Assembly: GCA_002067895.1 (NCBI GenBank)
Contig: MVRE01000003.1
Span: forward strand, 1 to 64,000
Length of the DNA stretch: 64,000 nt
Reading direction: 5' to 3'
Source of the DNA: Methanoregula sp. PtaU1.Bin051
GTDB lineage: Archaea > Halobacteriota > Methanomicrobia > Methanomicrobiales > Methanospirillaceae
Below are positions 50,867-58,607 of the stretch, piece after piece. The translations under genes were made by a program, and so were the position numbers. The notes under the pieces were generated by a model that was given only the letters and a program-made list of their open reading frames with translations, did no database searches and was not told the origin of the DNA. The number at the start of each line of letters is the position of its first letter. Position 1 is the stretch's first letter.

Positions 50867-52534
50867 TCAGAGATGCCTGCGTCTGAACAGGTACAGACCG
50901 ATAAGCAGCAATACGATGAGTGCAAGCCCCGCATATTTGAGCATTTCCGGGCCGCGATCCAGACGCGGCGCCTGCGGCTGCCAGTCGTCTTCGAAGACCT
51001 CCCGGAAGTAATAAGCTGCACCGGAATGGTGGATAATAACACCAGCCTCGCGGTTGAAGTTCGGGGAATTGCTGTTCCAGTTGATACTGGAAACCAGTAC
51101 GCTCCGGTTATCGACAATCACGCCTTTGTTATGGATTTTTTCAATGTTGTTTAAGTCTAGCTCTGCACATCTCGCTTCGAGAGGGAGTCCTTCTCCTGCC
51201 GCAATACGGTTAATGAGGGCGGCCATCTCATCGTTATCCTTTTCGTCTTCAGTATTGTACCAATAGGAATCGAGCAGCACCCGGACATGAACTCCGCGGC
51301 GAGAAGCATCGATTGCTGCAGCAAGGTATGGATTCAGCGTTGTCGCAGTCTCGTTTGTGATATATGCCTGTTCGATCTCGATCGATTCCTGTGCGCTATT
51401 AATGAGTTCTAGGATCTGTGAGCTTGTATCAGGCGAGATAACCGGACTGACTGTTGCCCCAAAAAAACGTTGTGGTGGAAATTCCGGAACGTAGGTAATT
51501 GAAGGGGGAAGTTCAGCCGGGCCTGCAACTCCTTTAATCGGGATGCTATTCTTCATCCGTACATCTGAAAGGAATATGTCCTCAAAATATGCTGCAAGTT
51601 CAGGATCTTCGACATATACGCCCCATCCGCGGTTGCCCTTAAAACCGATCGGTGGGATTCCGCTTGCCTTGAAATTCTCACTGGTTAGGAGGACACCTTT
51701 CGCATCAATGACTGCATACTTGGCATGATTGAACCGGTATGGGGCCTTTATTTTGTTCACTTCTGCCATCTGGTATACGGGGATCTCATTCTGATTCAAA
51801 GAGTATAGAACCATCTTTTCTTCGCTACTGATCCCGCCAACCGGGCCGCCTTCCACAAGCACCAGAACATCAGCACCGCGATTCTTGGCATCGATGAGTT
51901 CTTCTGCAATAGTCGTGCTCGTGAATTCATAGACATTGACGTGGATGCTCCTTTGCGCCGAAGCAAGTACAGAAGCGAAAACCCCCTCGCTGCTGTCAGG
52001 AGAGACGAATGCCGTAACCGATACATCATTAAATGTTGCCGGAATAAAGCGCGACTGTCCGATAAAGAGTGGCCGTTTGTCCCAGATCCCTTCTTCGAGA
52101 TAATGGATCTGACCTTCTCGAGTCCTAACGTCGGCAGGCCATGAAACCTGCTGGATTAAAGTGCCATCATTATACAGCATCAGCTCATCTCGGGAATTTG
52201 CCATCCTGAGCTTATCTCCTGAAATTACATCGGGGACTACAGACGAGGTATCGTACCACTCAAAATCCGGTAATTGTCCGTGGGTCTCTTTAAATGCAAC
52301 CGCATTCCGGGCAATAACAAACTTTCCCGTGGCAACCGTTCCTAGAGGAAACCGGAAACCTCCCTCGCCATCTGATATCGTGACCTCATTGAGGGCACCG
52401 GAGCCGGACAGGACAATATATTCGTCAGCGTCATCGGAAAGATACGGATCCGGGCAGAATTCCGTAATCTGAAACGCGCAGCAGGGAACGACGAGAAATA
52501 AAAGGATAACGAAAATCCTGATCCATTTCATCAA
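50867..52534 (-). CDS. Surface phospholipase D-like protein with lamin-tail domain
   Basis: A 555-residue exported protein. Residues 1-20 are a signal peptide (MMKWIRIFVILLFLVVPCCA). An N-terminal lamin-tail-like beta domain (about 20-125; ITEFCPDPYLSDDADEYIVL) is followed by two PLD domains. Their HKD-type motifs are FNHAKYAVIDAKGVLLTSEN (about 270) and KIHNKGVIVDNRSVLVSSIN (about 465). A C-terminal helix (YAGLALIVLLLIGLYLFRRR) anchors it. Both HxK motifs are present (HAKYAVID and HNKGVIVD). The activity could be a lipase or a nuclease outside the cell. Confidence 0.86.
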   Translation of the reverse strand: MMKWIRIFVILLFLVVPCCAFQITEFCPDPYLSDDADEYIVLSGSGALNEVTISDGEGGFRFPLGTVATGKFVIARNAVAFKETHGQLPDFEWYDTSSVVPDVISGDKLRMANSRDELMLYNDGTLIQQVSWPADVRTREGQIHYLEEGIWDKRPLFIGQSRFIPATFNDVSVTAFVSPDSSEGVFASVLASAQRSIHVNVYEFTSTTIAEELIDAKNRGADVLVLVEGGPVGGISSEEKMVLYSLNQNEIPVYQMAEVNKIKAPYRFNHAKYAVIDAKGVLLTSENFKASGIPPIGFKGNRGWGVYVEDPELAAYFEDIFLSDVRMKNSIPIKGVAGPAELPPSITYVPEFPPQRFFGATVSPVISPDTSSQILELINSAQESIEIEQAYITNETATTLNPYLAAAIDASRRGVHVRVLLDSYWYNTEDEKDNDEMAALINRIAAGEGLPLEARCAELDLNNIEKIHNKGVIVDNRSVLVSSINWNSNSPNFNREAGVIIHHSGAAYYFREVFEDDWQPQAPRLDRGPEMLKYAGLALIVLLLIGLYLFRRRHL

Positions 52535-52648
52535 AGACCGGTTGACCGGTACAACCCATATAACCCGATGGTTCGCTCACGGGAACTGCCCTATGCAATC
52601 TTTTAATGGTCAGAAGGCGATAGTATAGGAACTGACTGGAGAACATAC

Positions 52649-52810
52649 ATGGCAGATAAGAAATGTACATCATGCAATGCCCCGCTCGCTGAAGAAGGGG
52701 CGACCAAATTTGGCTGCCCGTCATGCGGGGCGGAGATTAAACGGTGCTACCGTTGCAGGGAGCAGAGCATCCCGTATATATGTACAAAATGCGGATTTAC
52801 AGGGCCGTGA
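52649..52810 (+). CDS. Small Zn-ribbon RNA-binding-type protein (COG2888-like)
   Basis: A 53-residue protein: starts MADKKCTSCNAPLAEEGATK and has four CxxC pairs (CTSC, CPSC, CYRC, CTKC), so probably two zinc ribbons. It is the small archaeal protein usually encoded directly upstream of aEF-1beta, as here (stop 4 bp before the next ATG). It is predicted to bind RNA or ribosomes. Ribosome-binding site GGAG precedes the ATG. Confidence 0.9.
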   Translation: MADKKCTSCNAPLAEEGATKFGCPSCGAEIKRCYRCREQSIPYICTKCGFTGP

Positions 52811-52814
52811 TGTT

Positions 52815-53072
52815 ATGGGCAGCGTCGCCGTTATTGTCCGGGTGATGCCGGAATCCCCCGAAGTAAACTTCGAAGATCTCAAACGATCGCTGAAGGCCAA
52901 ACTGCCCGGCATTCAGGACATCATGGAAGAACCGATCGGTTTTGGTTTGAAAGCACTCAAGCTTGCTGTAGTCGTCAACGATGCCGGAGGCGAAACTGAT
53001 GCGATTGAACAGTCACTCAGCTCGGTTCCTGGTGTCGAAAGGGCTGAGATTGTCGAAGTAACCCTGATGTGA
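52815..53072 (+). CDS. ef1b: Translation elongation factor aEF-1beta
   Basis: The guanine nucleotide exchange factor for aEF-1alpha. The 85-residue protein starts MGSVAVIVRVMPESPEVNFE and shows the ferredoxin-like fold with EPIGFGLKALKLAVVVND and VPGVERAEIVEVTLM at the end. The ATG at 52815 lies 4 bp after the Zn-ribbon gene and is the conserved start; longer frames upstream are out of family. Confidence 0.94.
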   Translation: MGSVAVIVRVMPESPEVNFEDLKRSLKAKLPGIQDIMEEPIGFGLKALKLAVVVNDAGGETDAIEQSLSSVPGVERAEIVEVTLM

Positions 53073-53100
53073 CCGGGTACTTTTCCTCTCTCAATCAAAT

Positions 53101-53118
53101 CTTTTTTTTTACAAAAAA
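53101..53118 (+). terminator. Poly-T terminator after aEF-1beta
   Basis: A nine-T run (53102-53110) follows the stop at 53072 by about 30 bp, with an A run directly after that could serve the converging mdh gene on the other strand. Confidence 0.6.
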
Positions 53119-53130
53119 CGATTCACATCG

Positions 53131-54078
53131 TTAAGGATTGAGATTTGACAGGACTTTCTTGGTGATAATGCGGATTTTTTCGACAGATTCCTGAAATGCC
53201 ATCACTTCCGACTCGTCAATTCTGATTGGGATGGGGAATACTCCATCACGGTTGATACGCGCGGGGACACCGATACAGACATCTCCGATGCCATGAACTT
53301 CAGCCCGGATGTATGCTGACACTGTGAGGATTCGGTTTTCATCACCGAGAACTGTCTTTACAAGTGATGCGATGGCTTCGCCAGGCCCATAAACCGTCGA
53401 TCCCTTGTTCCTGATGATTGCCTCACCGCTGCTTTTAACCGAGTTGATAAAATCCTGAACCGGAAGGTGGGCGAAAGCAGGAAGGTTCGAAATCTTGATA
53501 CCGCCAATTGTGGTAGCCGACCAGAGTGGCACCAATGAATCACCATGTTCACCAATGATGCGGGTATGCACCTCACTGACATGGACTTTGAAGTATGCAG
53601 CGATAAGCGACTTAAGTCGCATCGAGTCAAGGTGGGTTCCGAGCCCGAATACCTGGTTCTGCTTCATCCCGGAGTATTTGAGGGCAACACAGGTCATTAC
53701 GTCCACGGGATTTGTCACGACGAGGATCTTGGAATCCGGAGCAATAACACCGATAGTCTGTGCAATTGGTGCAATGATATGGGCATTTTCAAGAGCTAGA
53801 TCGATACGTGTTTGTCCCGGTATCCGTGGAGTGCCTGCAGTTATGACGAAAATATCAGTATCAACAGACTCCTTTAAATTAGTAGTCCATCCGATGTTGA
53901 TATCCGTGCCTCTAGCGGCAAACGAATCGATCAGATCCTGAACAATTCCCTGAAGCAGTGCATTCCGACCTTCCCGCCCATAAAGCAGTATTTCATGGAC
54001 ATGCGGGTTATTGGATATCGCATGGGCAGCATAGCTGCCGACGTTGCCGGTCGCACCGATAATCGTGACTTTTGACAT
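53131..54078 (-). CDS. mdh: Malate dehydrogenase (LDH/MDH family)
   Basis: This 315-residue enzyme interconverts malate and oxaloacetate with NAD(P). The cofactor loop is VTIIGATGNVGSYAAH, the active-site loop AGTPRIPGQTRIDL carries arginine where lactate dehydrogenases have glutamine, so malate is the expected substrate. The catalytic histidine lies in IIGEHGDSLVPLWS and VTNPVDVMTCVAL binds the cofactor. It likely serves the partial reductive TCA branch. Its ATG lies only 12 bp after the end of the SRP RNA gene, with no ribosome-binding site and no well-spaced TATA. Confidence 0.92.
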   Translation of the reverse strand: MSKVTIIGATGNVGSYAAHAISNNPHVHEILLYGREGRNALLQGIVQDLIDSFAARGTDINIGWTTNLKESVDTDIFVITAGTPRIPGQTRIDLALENAHIIAPIAQTIGVIAPDSKILVVTNPVDVMTCVALKYSGMKQNQVFGLGTHLDSMRLKSLIAAYFKVHVSEVHTRIIGEHGDSLVPLWSATTIGGIKISNLPAFAHLPVQDFINSVKSSGEAIIRNKGSTVYGPGEAIASLVKTVLGDENRILTVSAYIRAEVHGIGDVCIGVPARINRDGVFPIPIRIDESEVMAFQESVEKIRIITKKVLSNLNP

Positions 54079-54090
54079 AATTTTATAGAG

Positions 54091-54403
54091 TATGGGGACG
54101 CGTCATCGGTCGACAGTACGTGCCTGAATTCACCAGGATATCCGTCCTCCGCCCCGTTACCCCATGGGCGCCGGATGTCTGCGGTAAGTCTGCTCCCTTC
54201 CGGGCCTGAACCGGTCCCCGCAGCAACAGGTCGCCATTCCCTCCGGAATATTGATCCCTGTCCATCGACCTCATGGGACGAGGTTTCAACGTCAGGATGC
54301 CCCGGATCCGGCAGGTCGTTGCGGCCTTCGTCAAACTTCGCCCCCCGCGTACCGACGGTTTCGGGTTGCAGGTGACGCCGAACCACCCGGGCTAGTCCCC
54401 ATA
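54091..54403 (-). ncRNA. ffs: Signal recognition particle RNA (7S RNA)
   Basis: About 313 nt. The 5' end (TATGGGGAC, 54403-54395) is complementary to the 3' end (GTCCCCATA, 54099-54091), closing the RNA as in archaeal SRP RNA. The conserved helix 8 core is present, reading GGCCCGGAAGGGAGCAGAC on the minus strand near 54200, with the GGAA tetraloop and the asymmetric A-rich loop that bind SRP54. The 5' domain contains the GGTTCGGCGTC-like helix 3/4 region. It works with SRP19 and SRP54 in co-translational targeting. The promoter is weak by eye; an AGCTTTTTTGA lies at the right distance. Confidence 0.93.
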
Positions 54404-54487
54404 TAACTATACCCACCCGCTCAAAAAAGCTTTGTACTAGGAGAGACCATAATGCGGATTGCTAAACCCCGTCGTAAAAAAACCAGA

Positions 54488-55516
54488 TCAGGGTATAAAT
54501 ACAGTACCCCCGACTTTATCCTGCCATTCCTTTATTATAGCCGCAGTTGTAATGCGATCATTCTTATCAAAGAGATCGATAACTGAGAGGGCCGGTTTTT
54601 CTCGCAGTACATTGCCAAGAAGACGGAAATCGCCTTGATAGACCTCGATCATCTGGTCGCCTTCCGTCTCAGCAATTCTGACGGGCTCTTTTGCGACCGG
54701 GTGCATCTGCATCTCTTCGAATTGCTCAAAAATCCTGATTTTGGAAAAATGAAGGTACTTCCGATTAACCTCAAGGTTGAAGGCCGACCAGAACGCAGAT
54801 GCATACCAGGCATCGTTCAGGATAACCTGTGGAACGCCAAGACATGCCGCGGCAATTCCAAGTGTCCCCGCACCACAGCAGGCATCTACGAAACTGTTCA
54901 CCGGGGGGGTGCCTATGTACTTTTCCACTGACTGAAGTTTCGGGTCGTTTCCTCTCGGGAACTCTATATGGATCAGGGACTGCTGCTTGTATATCACCAG
55001 CGGACCGGTCTTCAGCGGGAAAACATCAGCCCGGACATCGCAGCCGGCAAGCAGCTCATAGACCTGTGGAATTGCATTAAGATCCGCTCTCGCAAGACCG
55101 GGGACAAAATTACCGGTCTTTACAACCCCCCGGATCTCCGGGATCTCCGCAACTATCCGCTCAGCGGTTTTTTTCGTCACCTTCTTCGAAAGGAGGACGA
55201 GCGATCTCTCTGGTAAAAAAGGTGGCCGTTCGACGGCAAAGCCCGGGTGGATCAATGGTGAACCTACAAAAAACAGCGGGTCAGTCCGCTGGAGGTTTCC
55301 TTCCTCAACCATGATGACGTACATATGCGCAAAGACCTCATCAATGAACCGTTTGCCACATACACAGGGAAGTTCATACGATAGATCAGGGAGGGGGGCC
55401 CTTTTATCTATAGGGCGGATGCTGCAGCTGGAGCAGGGCTGAAAAACCGTAGGGAGAATCGAGACAATCTCTTCAGCCGACCTGACGCAATCCATCTCAC
55501 AGACGGGGCACTTCAT
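54488..55516 (-). CDS. SAM-dependent methyltransferase with N-terminal Zn ribbon
   Basis: A 342-residue protein. The N-terminus MKCPVCEMDCVRSAEEIVSI has CPVC-x-x-x-C, then CSSCS and CVCG, giving a cysteine-rich metal-binding region (about 1-55). The C-terminal part is a Rossmann methyltransferase with motif I NSFVDACCGAGTLGIAAACL (about residue 210) and a later VIDLFDKNDRIT segment. This resembles archaeal predicted RNA methylases but the substrate is unknown. The gene is followed by the SRP RNA gene on the same strand. Confidence 0.75.
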   Translation of the reverse strand: MKCPVCEMDCVRSAEEIVSILPTVFQPCSSCSIRPIDKRAPLPDLSYELPCVCGKRFIDEVFAHMYVIMVEEGNLQRTDPLFFVGSPLIHPGFAVERPPFLPERSLVLLSKKVTKKTAERIVAEIPEIRGVVKTGNFVPGLARADLNAIPQVYELLAGCDVRADVFPLKTGPLVIYKQQSLIHIEFPRGNDPKLQSVEKYIGTPPVNSFVDACCGAGTLGIAAACLGVPQVILNDAWYASAFWSAFNLEVNRKYLHFSKIRIFEQFEEMQMHPVAKEPVRIAETEGDQMIEVYQGDFRLLGNVLREKPALSVIDLFDKNDRITTAAIIKEWQDKVGGTVFIP

Positions 55517-55654
55517 ACACCTTGCTATAACCTGTGGTCAAGAAAATGTTTCTATACAATCTTCCCGTTACCGGGTACGGCAATGCGGGAACAAGCATGT
55601 TGGATGGATACGCCCCGCATTCCTCCGAATGCGAACAGAAGCCAGAAAAGTAAA

Positions 55655-55729
55655 TGGGCCCGATGCGATTCGAACGCATGACCGCCCGGTTATGAGCCGG
55701 GCGCTCTAACCAGACTAAGCTACGGGCCC
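55655..55729 (-). tRNA. tRNA with CAT anticodon, probably tRNA-Ile2
   Basis: Acceptor GGGCCCG/CGGGCCC with discriminator A, identical to that of tRNA-Ile(GAT) at 45441. Anticodon arm CCCGG-CTCATAA-CCGGG, anticodon CAT. T arm ATGCG-TTCGAAT-CGCAT. Because its acceptor and anticodon stems match tRNA-Ile(GAT), I favour tRNA-Ile2 (C34 modified to agmatidine, reading ATA) over elongator Met. Annotation as tRNA-Met is the alternative. Confidence 0.9.
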
Positions 55730-55738
55730 GAATAAAAA

Positions 55739-55811
55739 CGCCGCCAACAGGACTCGAACCTGTGACATTCTGGTTAACAGCCAGACACTCTACCAACTGA
55801 GTTATGGCGGC
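55739..55811 (-). tRNA. tRNA-Asn (GTT)
   Basis: Acceptor GCCGCCA pairs with TGGCGGC, discriminator G. Anticodon arm TCTGG-CTGTTAA-CCAGA with anticodon GTT. T arm ACAGG-TTCGAGT-CCTGT. It is 9 bp upstream of the CAT tRNA on the same strand, probably one transcript. Confidence 0.95.
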
Positions 55812-55920
55812 AAAGGCCGATTGCCTTATTAGATTCTTTGTAAGGATTTTTAAAGGTAACTCTTGGCCTTTCGGACTATATTCCTGCCTGTTGATCAATA
55901 ATAACACTGGGACGACCGGT

Positions 55921-56208
55921 TTATCCGGTTCTTGACACTCCGGTCTTCATATTATTGAGGAGCCAGATGAGGTCGTCGATATCCGTATCAAGACCCTGTA
56001 AAAGGTCCATTGCTTTCCCTGTGGCAACCGCCCCATCGGGAGATGCCCGGATGTACCCATACTGTTCCAGCACATGAAGGGAATACCGTATACGGTGAGA
56101 CGGCCGGTCAAGCATTTCGGCAAGCTTCATGATCCCGATAGGCTGGTTATTGACAACCGCTCTTGCGACATCGAGGTGCCGGCTGAGCAGTTCGATCTCT
56201 TCCTTCAT
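55921..56208 (-). CDS. Small winged-helix-like predicted regulator
   Basis: A 95-residue protein with an HTH (about residues 20-60): VVNNQPIGIMKLAEMLDRPS, HRIRYSLHVLEQYGYIRASP, then a C-terminal helix GLDTDIDDLIWLLNNMKTGV. It resembles small archaeal predicted regulators of the winged-helix class. Start at ATG 56208; the frame is open to 56220. It follows the 81-residue membrane protein by about 40 bp, probably in one transcript. Confidence 0.72.
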   Translation of the reverse strand: MKEEIELLSRHLDVARAVVNNQPIGIMKLAEMLDRPSHRIRYSLHVLEQYGYIRASPDGAVATGKAMDLLQGLDTDIDDLIWLLNNMKTGVSRTG

Positions 56209-56250
56209 CTTCCTGATCATGATTCGTTCCCGCCTGCCCCGGTTACCTGT

Positions 56251-56496
56251 TCAATCCGGGTTTCCTGATACGGTGTGTTCATCGAGCCATGCTTTCGTTG
56301 TGTGATAATTCCGCATGAACGTGACAATAATGGCAATATCGATAAGACTTAGTACAGCAACCAACAGCACCCTGTATGCCTCAGGAGCAAGAATGCCCGC
56401 TATCACTGTTACTGCAATGAGAATAATTACAGCATTGAGATGCAGTACCAGACGATAAAATTTCCATTTCCACTGCTCTTTGGTTTCCGCATCCAT
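56251..56496 (-). CDS. Small two-helix membrane protein
   Basis: An 81-residue protein with two hydrophobic helices (about 18-36 NAVIILIAVTVIAGIL and 41-61 RVLLVAVLSLIDIAIIVTF) and short charged ends. No family recognised. It is divergent from the peptidase at 56558 and lies upstream of the HTH gene on the same strand. Confidence 0.65.
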   Translation of the reverse strand: MDAETKEQWKWKFYRLVLHLNAVIILIAVTVIAGILAPEAYRVLLVAVLSLIDIAIIVTFMRNYHTTKAWLDEHTVSGNPD

Positions 56497-56557
56497 TACA
56501 CATACGTCACTTCCATGATAAAAGTACTTGACGTTTTACCGCACAGACTGATGTACC

Positions 56558-57685
56558 ATGGATGCACTCGACAAGGTCATCGAAGCTGCCGGTGCTGATG
56601 TATACCTGATGTATGCCTCGTCTCAAGACCCGGATATCCGGTACCTGACTGGGTTTACGACCAGCGACCCGTTCGTATACTTCAAGAGGAGGAATGATCG
56701 GGGGACCGTTATTGTATCCCATATGGAAGCTGCGCGTGCCGCGCGCGAATCAAAGGCCGCTGTTATGACCCGCACATCTGCTGGACTCCCGGAAATTCTC
56801 AAAAGGGAGAGCAATCTCTGGAAAGCAACAGCGATGATGATTGCCGGACAGGTTGGAGGGAAGATCCTTGTGCCGCCAACATTCCCCTTCGCACTTGCAC
56901 GGGCCCTCTCAGAAACCTGTACCATCATTGTAGATGAAAACGGGCTTGCATCCTTAAGGGCGGTGAAAAGCCCGAAAGAGATCCGCTTTATCCGGCAAGT
57001 CCAGAAGTGCACTGAACAGGCCATAGATACAGCGATAACGATGATACGGAGATCCAGGGTGAAGAGCGGAAAGTTATCCCTTGGTAATAAACCCCTCACA
57101 TCCGAGCGGGTCAGGTCGGAGATGCACAAGACACTCATAGGGCTGGAATGCCGCACTACCGATACCATTGTCGCATGCGGGAAAACCGCCGCAATACCCC
57201 ACGCTGTCGGGAACGGACCGCTTTTTCCTGATGAACCGATCGTTATCGACCTCTTCCCGCAGGATGAGAAGACCGGTTATTACTCGGACATGACGAGAAC
57301 CGTTGTCAAAGGCGAGGCGGTACCGGAGATTCGGGATATGTATGAAGCGGTAACAGAAGCGCACGACCTGGCAGTATCCGAAATAAGGGCCGGCGCGATC
57401 GGGGCAGAGATTCACCAGAGTGTCATCGAATTCTTCTCGGACCGTGGATATGGGAACGGGACGAAAGGATTTGTCCACAACCTCGGTCACGGTGTCGGTA
57501 TCGAAGTGCATGAGGCTCCTTCCCTCGGCCCTTTCGGCGGCAAACTCTTGGCTGGCAATGTTATAACAATCGAACCGGGACTTTATTACCCGAAGATTGG
57601 TGGTGTACGCATTGAGGACATCGGCATGGTCACTGCACGGGGTTTTAACCGGTTTACGAATTATCCGCGGGAGCTGGAACTCTGA
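56558..57685 (+). CDS. M24 family aminopeptidase (Xaa-Pro dipeptidase type)
   Basis: This 375-residue cytosolic metallopeptidase has an N-terminal creatinase-like domain (about 1-140) and a pita-bread catalytic domain. Metal ligands are seen in VIDLFPQDEKTGYYSDMTRT (two Asp), FVHNLGHGVGIEVHEAPSLG (His), NVITIEPGLYYPKIGGVRIE (Glu), and VRIEDIGMVT (second Glu). It probably removes X from X-Pro peptides. Its last base overlaps the start of map, another M24 enzyme, in a TGATG junction. Confidence 0.9.
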   Translation: MDALDKVIEAAGADVYLMYASSQDPDIRYLTGFTTSDPFVYFKRRNDRGTVIVSHMEAARAARESKAAVMTRTSAGLPEILKRESNLWKATAMMIAGQVGGKILVPPTFPFALARALSETCTIIVDENGLASLRAVKSPKEIRFIRQVQKCTEQAIDTAITMIRRSRVKSGKLSLGNKPLTSERVRSEMHKTLIGLECRTTDTIVACGKTAAIPHAVGNGPLFPDEPIVIDLFPQDEKTGYYSDMTRTVVKGEAVPEIRDMYEAVTEAHDLAVSEIRAGAIGAEIHQSVIEFFSDRGYGNGTKGFVHNLGHGVGIEVHEAPSLGPFGGKLLAGNVITIEPGLYYPKIGGVRIEDIGMVTARGFNRFTNYPRELEL

Positions 57686-58563
57686 TGGACGATTCGGTTC
57701 TTGACAATTACATAAGCGCAGGCCGGATCGCAGCTGCAATCCTCGCTGAGGGGGCAAAGATGATTCGAACCGACGCCTCGCTTCTCGAAACCGTAGATGC
57801 CGTAGAGGCAATGGTAGCAGAGCAGGGCGCCGGGCTCGCATTCCCTCTCAACCTGTCGATCAACGAGGACGCAGCGCACGATACGGCATCTCTCGGAGAT
57901 TCCCGTGTTTTCGAACGCGGTGATGTGATCAAGCTTGACCTCGGTGTCCACCTTGACGGCTATATCGCCGATACGGCGACTACTGTCGACCTGGGAGCCA
58001 ATGCTCTCCTCATCGAAGCCTCTGAACAGGCGCTTTTGCACGCGATTGACATAGTCCGTCCGGGGGCTACTGCTGGCGAGCTCGGGACTGCCATCCAGTA
58101 CGAGATTGAGCGCCGGGGATTCAAGCCCGTCAGCAACCTGACCGGCCACGGCCTAGGGGGGTATACAATCCACTGTCCTCCGACAATCCCCAACATCGGT
58201 TTGAACGGCGGGCCAGTCCTCGAAGAAGGCATGGTCTTTGCTATCGAGCCCTTTGCAACGACCGGAACCGGTCGCGTCAGTGAAAAGGTAAAAAAGGAAA
58301 TCTATTCTCAGATTTCAAACAAACCGGTCAGGATGCCGGCAGGGCGTAAGATCATGGAGCAGATCCGCGACCGCCGCGGTCTCCCGTTTGCACGCCGCTG
58401 GTTACATGATAAAAAAGCAGATCTTGCACTCCCTGTCCTCGTTCGATCCGGTAATCTTCATGTTTACCCGGTCCTTTCAGATACTGCCGGATCCCTCGTT
58501 TCCCAGCATGAACACACCGTGATCGTGACAGCCGACGGATGTATCGTCACTACCCGGCGATGA
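57685..58563 (+). CDS. map: Methionine aminopeptidase, type II
   Basis: The enzyme removes the initiator methionine. The 292-residue archaeal type II form shows the metal-site residues in DVIKLDLGVHLDGYIADTAT (two Asp), the HGLGGYTIH region (His), MVFAIEPFATTGTGRV (Glu) and SQHEHTVIV with the last Glu and His region. The insert typical of type II lies between about residues 190 and 255. It is translationally coupled to the upstream Xaa-Pro peptidase. Confidence 0.95.
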   Translation: MDDSVLDNYISAGRIAAAILAEGAKMIRTDASLLETVDAVEAMVAEQGAGLAFPLNLSINEDAAHDTASLGDSRVFERGDVIKLDLGVHLDGYIADTATTVDLGANALLIEASEQALLHAIDIVRPGATAGELGTAIQYEIERRGFKPVSNLTGHGLGGYTIHCPPTIPNIGLNGGPVLEEGMVFAIEPFATTGTGRVSEKVKKEIYSQISNKPVRMPAGRKIMEQIRDRRGLPFARRWLHDKKADLALPVLVRSGNLHVYPVLSDTAGSLVSQHEHTVIVTADGCIVTTRR

Positions 58564-58607
58564 GATAACCTTATTCATTTTTACGTGAAATATTCTGAGT
58601 TACAACC

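Noticed and set aside
54452-54586. Plus-strand 44-codon ORF with an AGGAG site, antisense to the end of the methyltransferase gene
   Set aside because: Most of it overlaps a confident gene on the other strand. The Shine-Dalgarno-like match is its only support.
57074-57841. Minus-strand open frame of 255 codons across the two M24 peptidase genes
   Set aside because: No known domain, and it spans the junction of two well-supported genes on the other strand.
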